64,000 bases of DNA, from contig NZ_VIWP01000002.1 of assembly GCF_007829835.1 (NCBI RefSeq), forward strand, positions 868,001-932,000, written 5' to 3'. A program made the position numbers and the translations under genes. Positions 63,854 to 64,000 of this stretch are shown piece after piece. The notes beneath the pieces are model-generated. The model searched no databases. It worked only from the letters and a program-made list of their open reading frames with translations, and was not told the DNA's origin. Numbering within the stretch: position 1 is the stretch's first letter; every line of letters starts with the position of its first letter. The DNA comes from Neorhizobium alkalisoli. Its GTDB lineage: Bacteria; Pseudomonadota; Alphaproteobacteria; Rhizobiales; Rhizobiaceae.

Positions 63854-64000
63854 TCACGGCAGTTTCAGCTCCGCCTCGAGCCCGGCATCGATCAGGATCC
63901 GACGCGCCTGGTCGGCCCTGTCCGTCTCCACCAGAAACCGTCGCGGCAGCAGGCCGAGCGAGCCTTCGAGCACGCTCATCGACTGATCCGCCACCATCGC
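63854..64000 (-). CDS. DUF2007 family protein (partial, N-terminus beyond window)
   Basis: Forty-eight C-terminal residues are visible: VADQSMSVLEGSLGLLPRRF near the window edge, then LVETDRADQARRILIDAGLE and the stop at 63856-63854. This matches the end of DUF2007 proteins, small putative signal-transducing proteins of rhizobia. Its N-terminus is off the right edge, so completeness cannot be judged. Confidence 0.75.
   Translation of the reverse strand, partial: AMVADQSMSVLEGSLGLLPRRFLVETDRADQARRILIDAGLEAELKLP

Noticed and set aside
1..64000. CRISPR arrays, tRNA or rRNA genes, insertion sequences, prophage
   Set aside because: No regularly spaced repeats, no tRNA cloverleaf with a CCA-type end, and no transposase, integrase or phage protein were found on reading.

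Overview
The window reads as ordinary chromosome of an alphaproteobacterium of the Rhizobiaceae (Rhizobium/Agrobacterium group). It is GC-rich and densely coded. It carries families typical of that group (BA14K proteins, DUF1344, DUF6101, DUF1217, an IalB-like C-terminus, a RibBX-type ribB, bioMNY, the fabI/aroC/ribB neighbourhood) and rhizobial mosaic palindromic intergenic elements. No rRNA, tRNA, prophage, insertion sequence or CRISPR array was seen.

Layout. 0-9.5 kb: end of an IalB-like gene, a YcxB-like membrane protein, tldD, a glyoxalase-fold protein, a TauE/SafE transporter, a polysaccharide deacetylase, pdxH, a lipoprotein, a DnaJ-type co-chaperone, fabI, a histidine phosphatase and a small secreted protein. 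9.7-18.5 kb: a large GGDEF-EAL sensor, aroC, ribB, an AlkX/YcaQ-like DNA glycosylase and the biotin transporter bioMNY. 18.5-28.7 kb: thioesterase, HDAC-family deacetylase, xseB, a TumE-type toxin-antitoxin (TA) pair, pirin, dxs, a broken VapBC pair, a DUF4424 protein, tlyA and an Fe-S RNA methyltransferase. 28.7-35.5 kb: an enoyl-CoA hydratase/acyl-CoA dehydrogenase operon behind a LiuR-like operator, a ZntB/CorA transporter, two BA14K paralogues, and a Rieske oxygenase preceded by a cobalamin riboswitch. 35.5-50 kb: a protein of unknown family, Sua5, an FAD-linked oxidase, a ModE-like regulator, a repeat-built DUF1217 protein, a DUF6101-like protein, ubiA, cfa, tex and purD. 50-64 kb: a chemoreceptor, DUF523, glyS and glyQ separated by TA modules and a DUF2207/LemA pair, another VapBC, an S49 peptidase, a TrmN6-like methyltransferase and the end of a DUF2007 gene.

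Most of the window is housekeeping: fatty acid, isoprenoid, shikimate, riboflavin, purine, PLP and ubiquinone metabolism, tRNA charging and modification, and DNA repair. The accessory signal is six small type II TA modules, all on the minus strand and all at gene boundaries. Two have visibly broken toxins (vapC by a frameshift, parE by an in-frame amber codon) but intact antitoxins. Three have near-perfect palindromic operators.

The most notable regulatory feature is the cobalamin riboswitch in front of a GbcA/Stc2-like Rieske oxygenase, which is not a usual B12-riboswitch target. Four mosaic palindromic elements, one bounded by a perfect 32-bp inverted repeat, fill several intergenic spaces.
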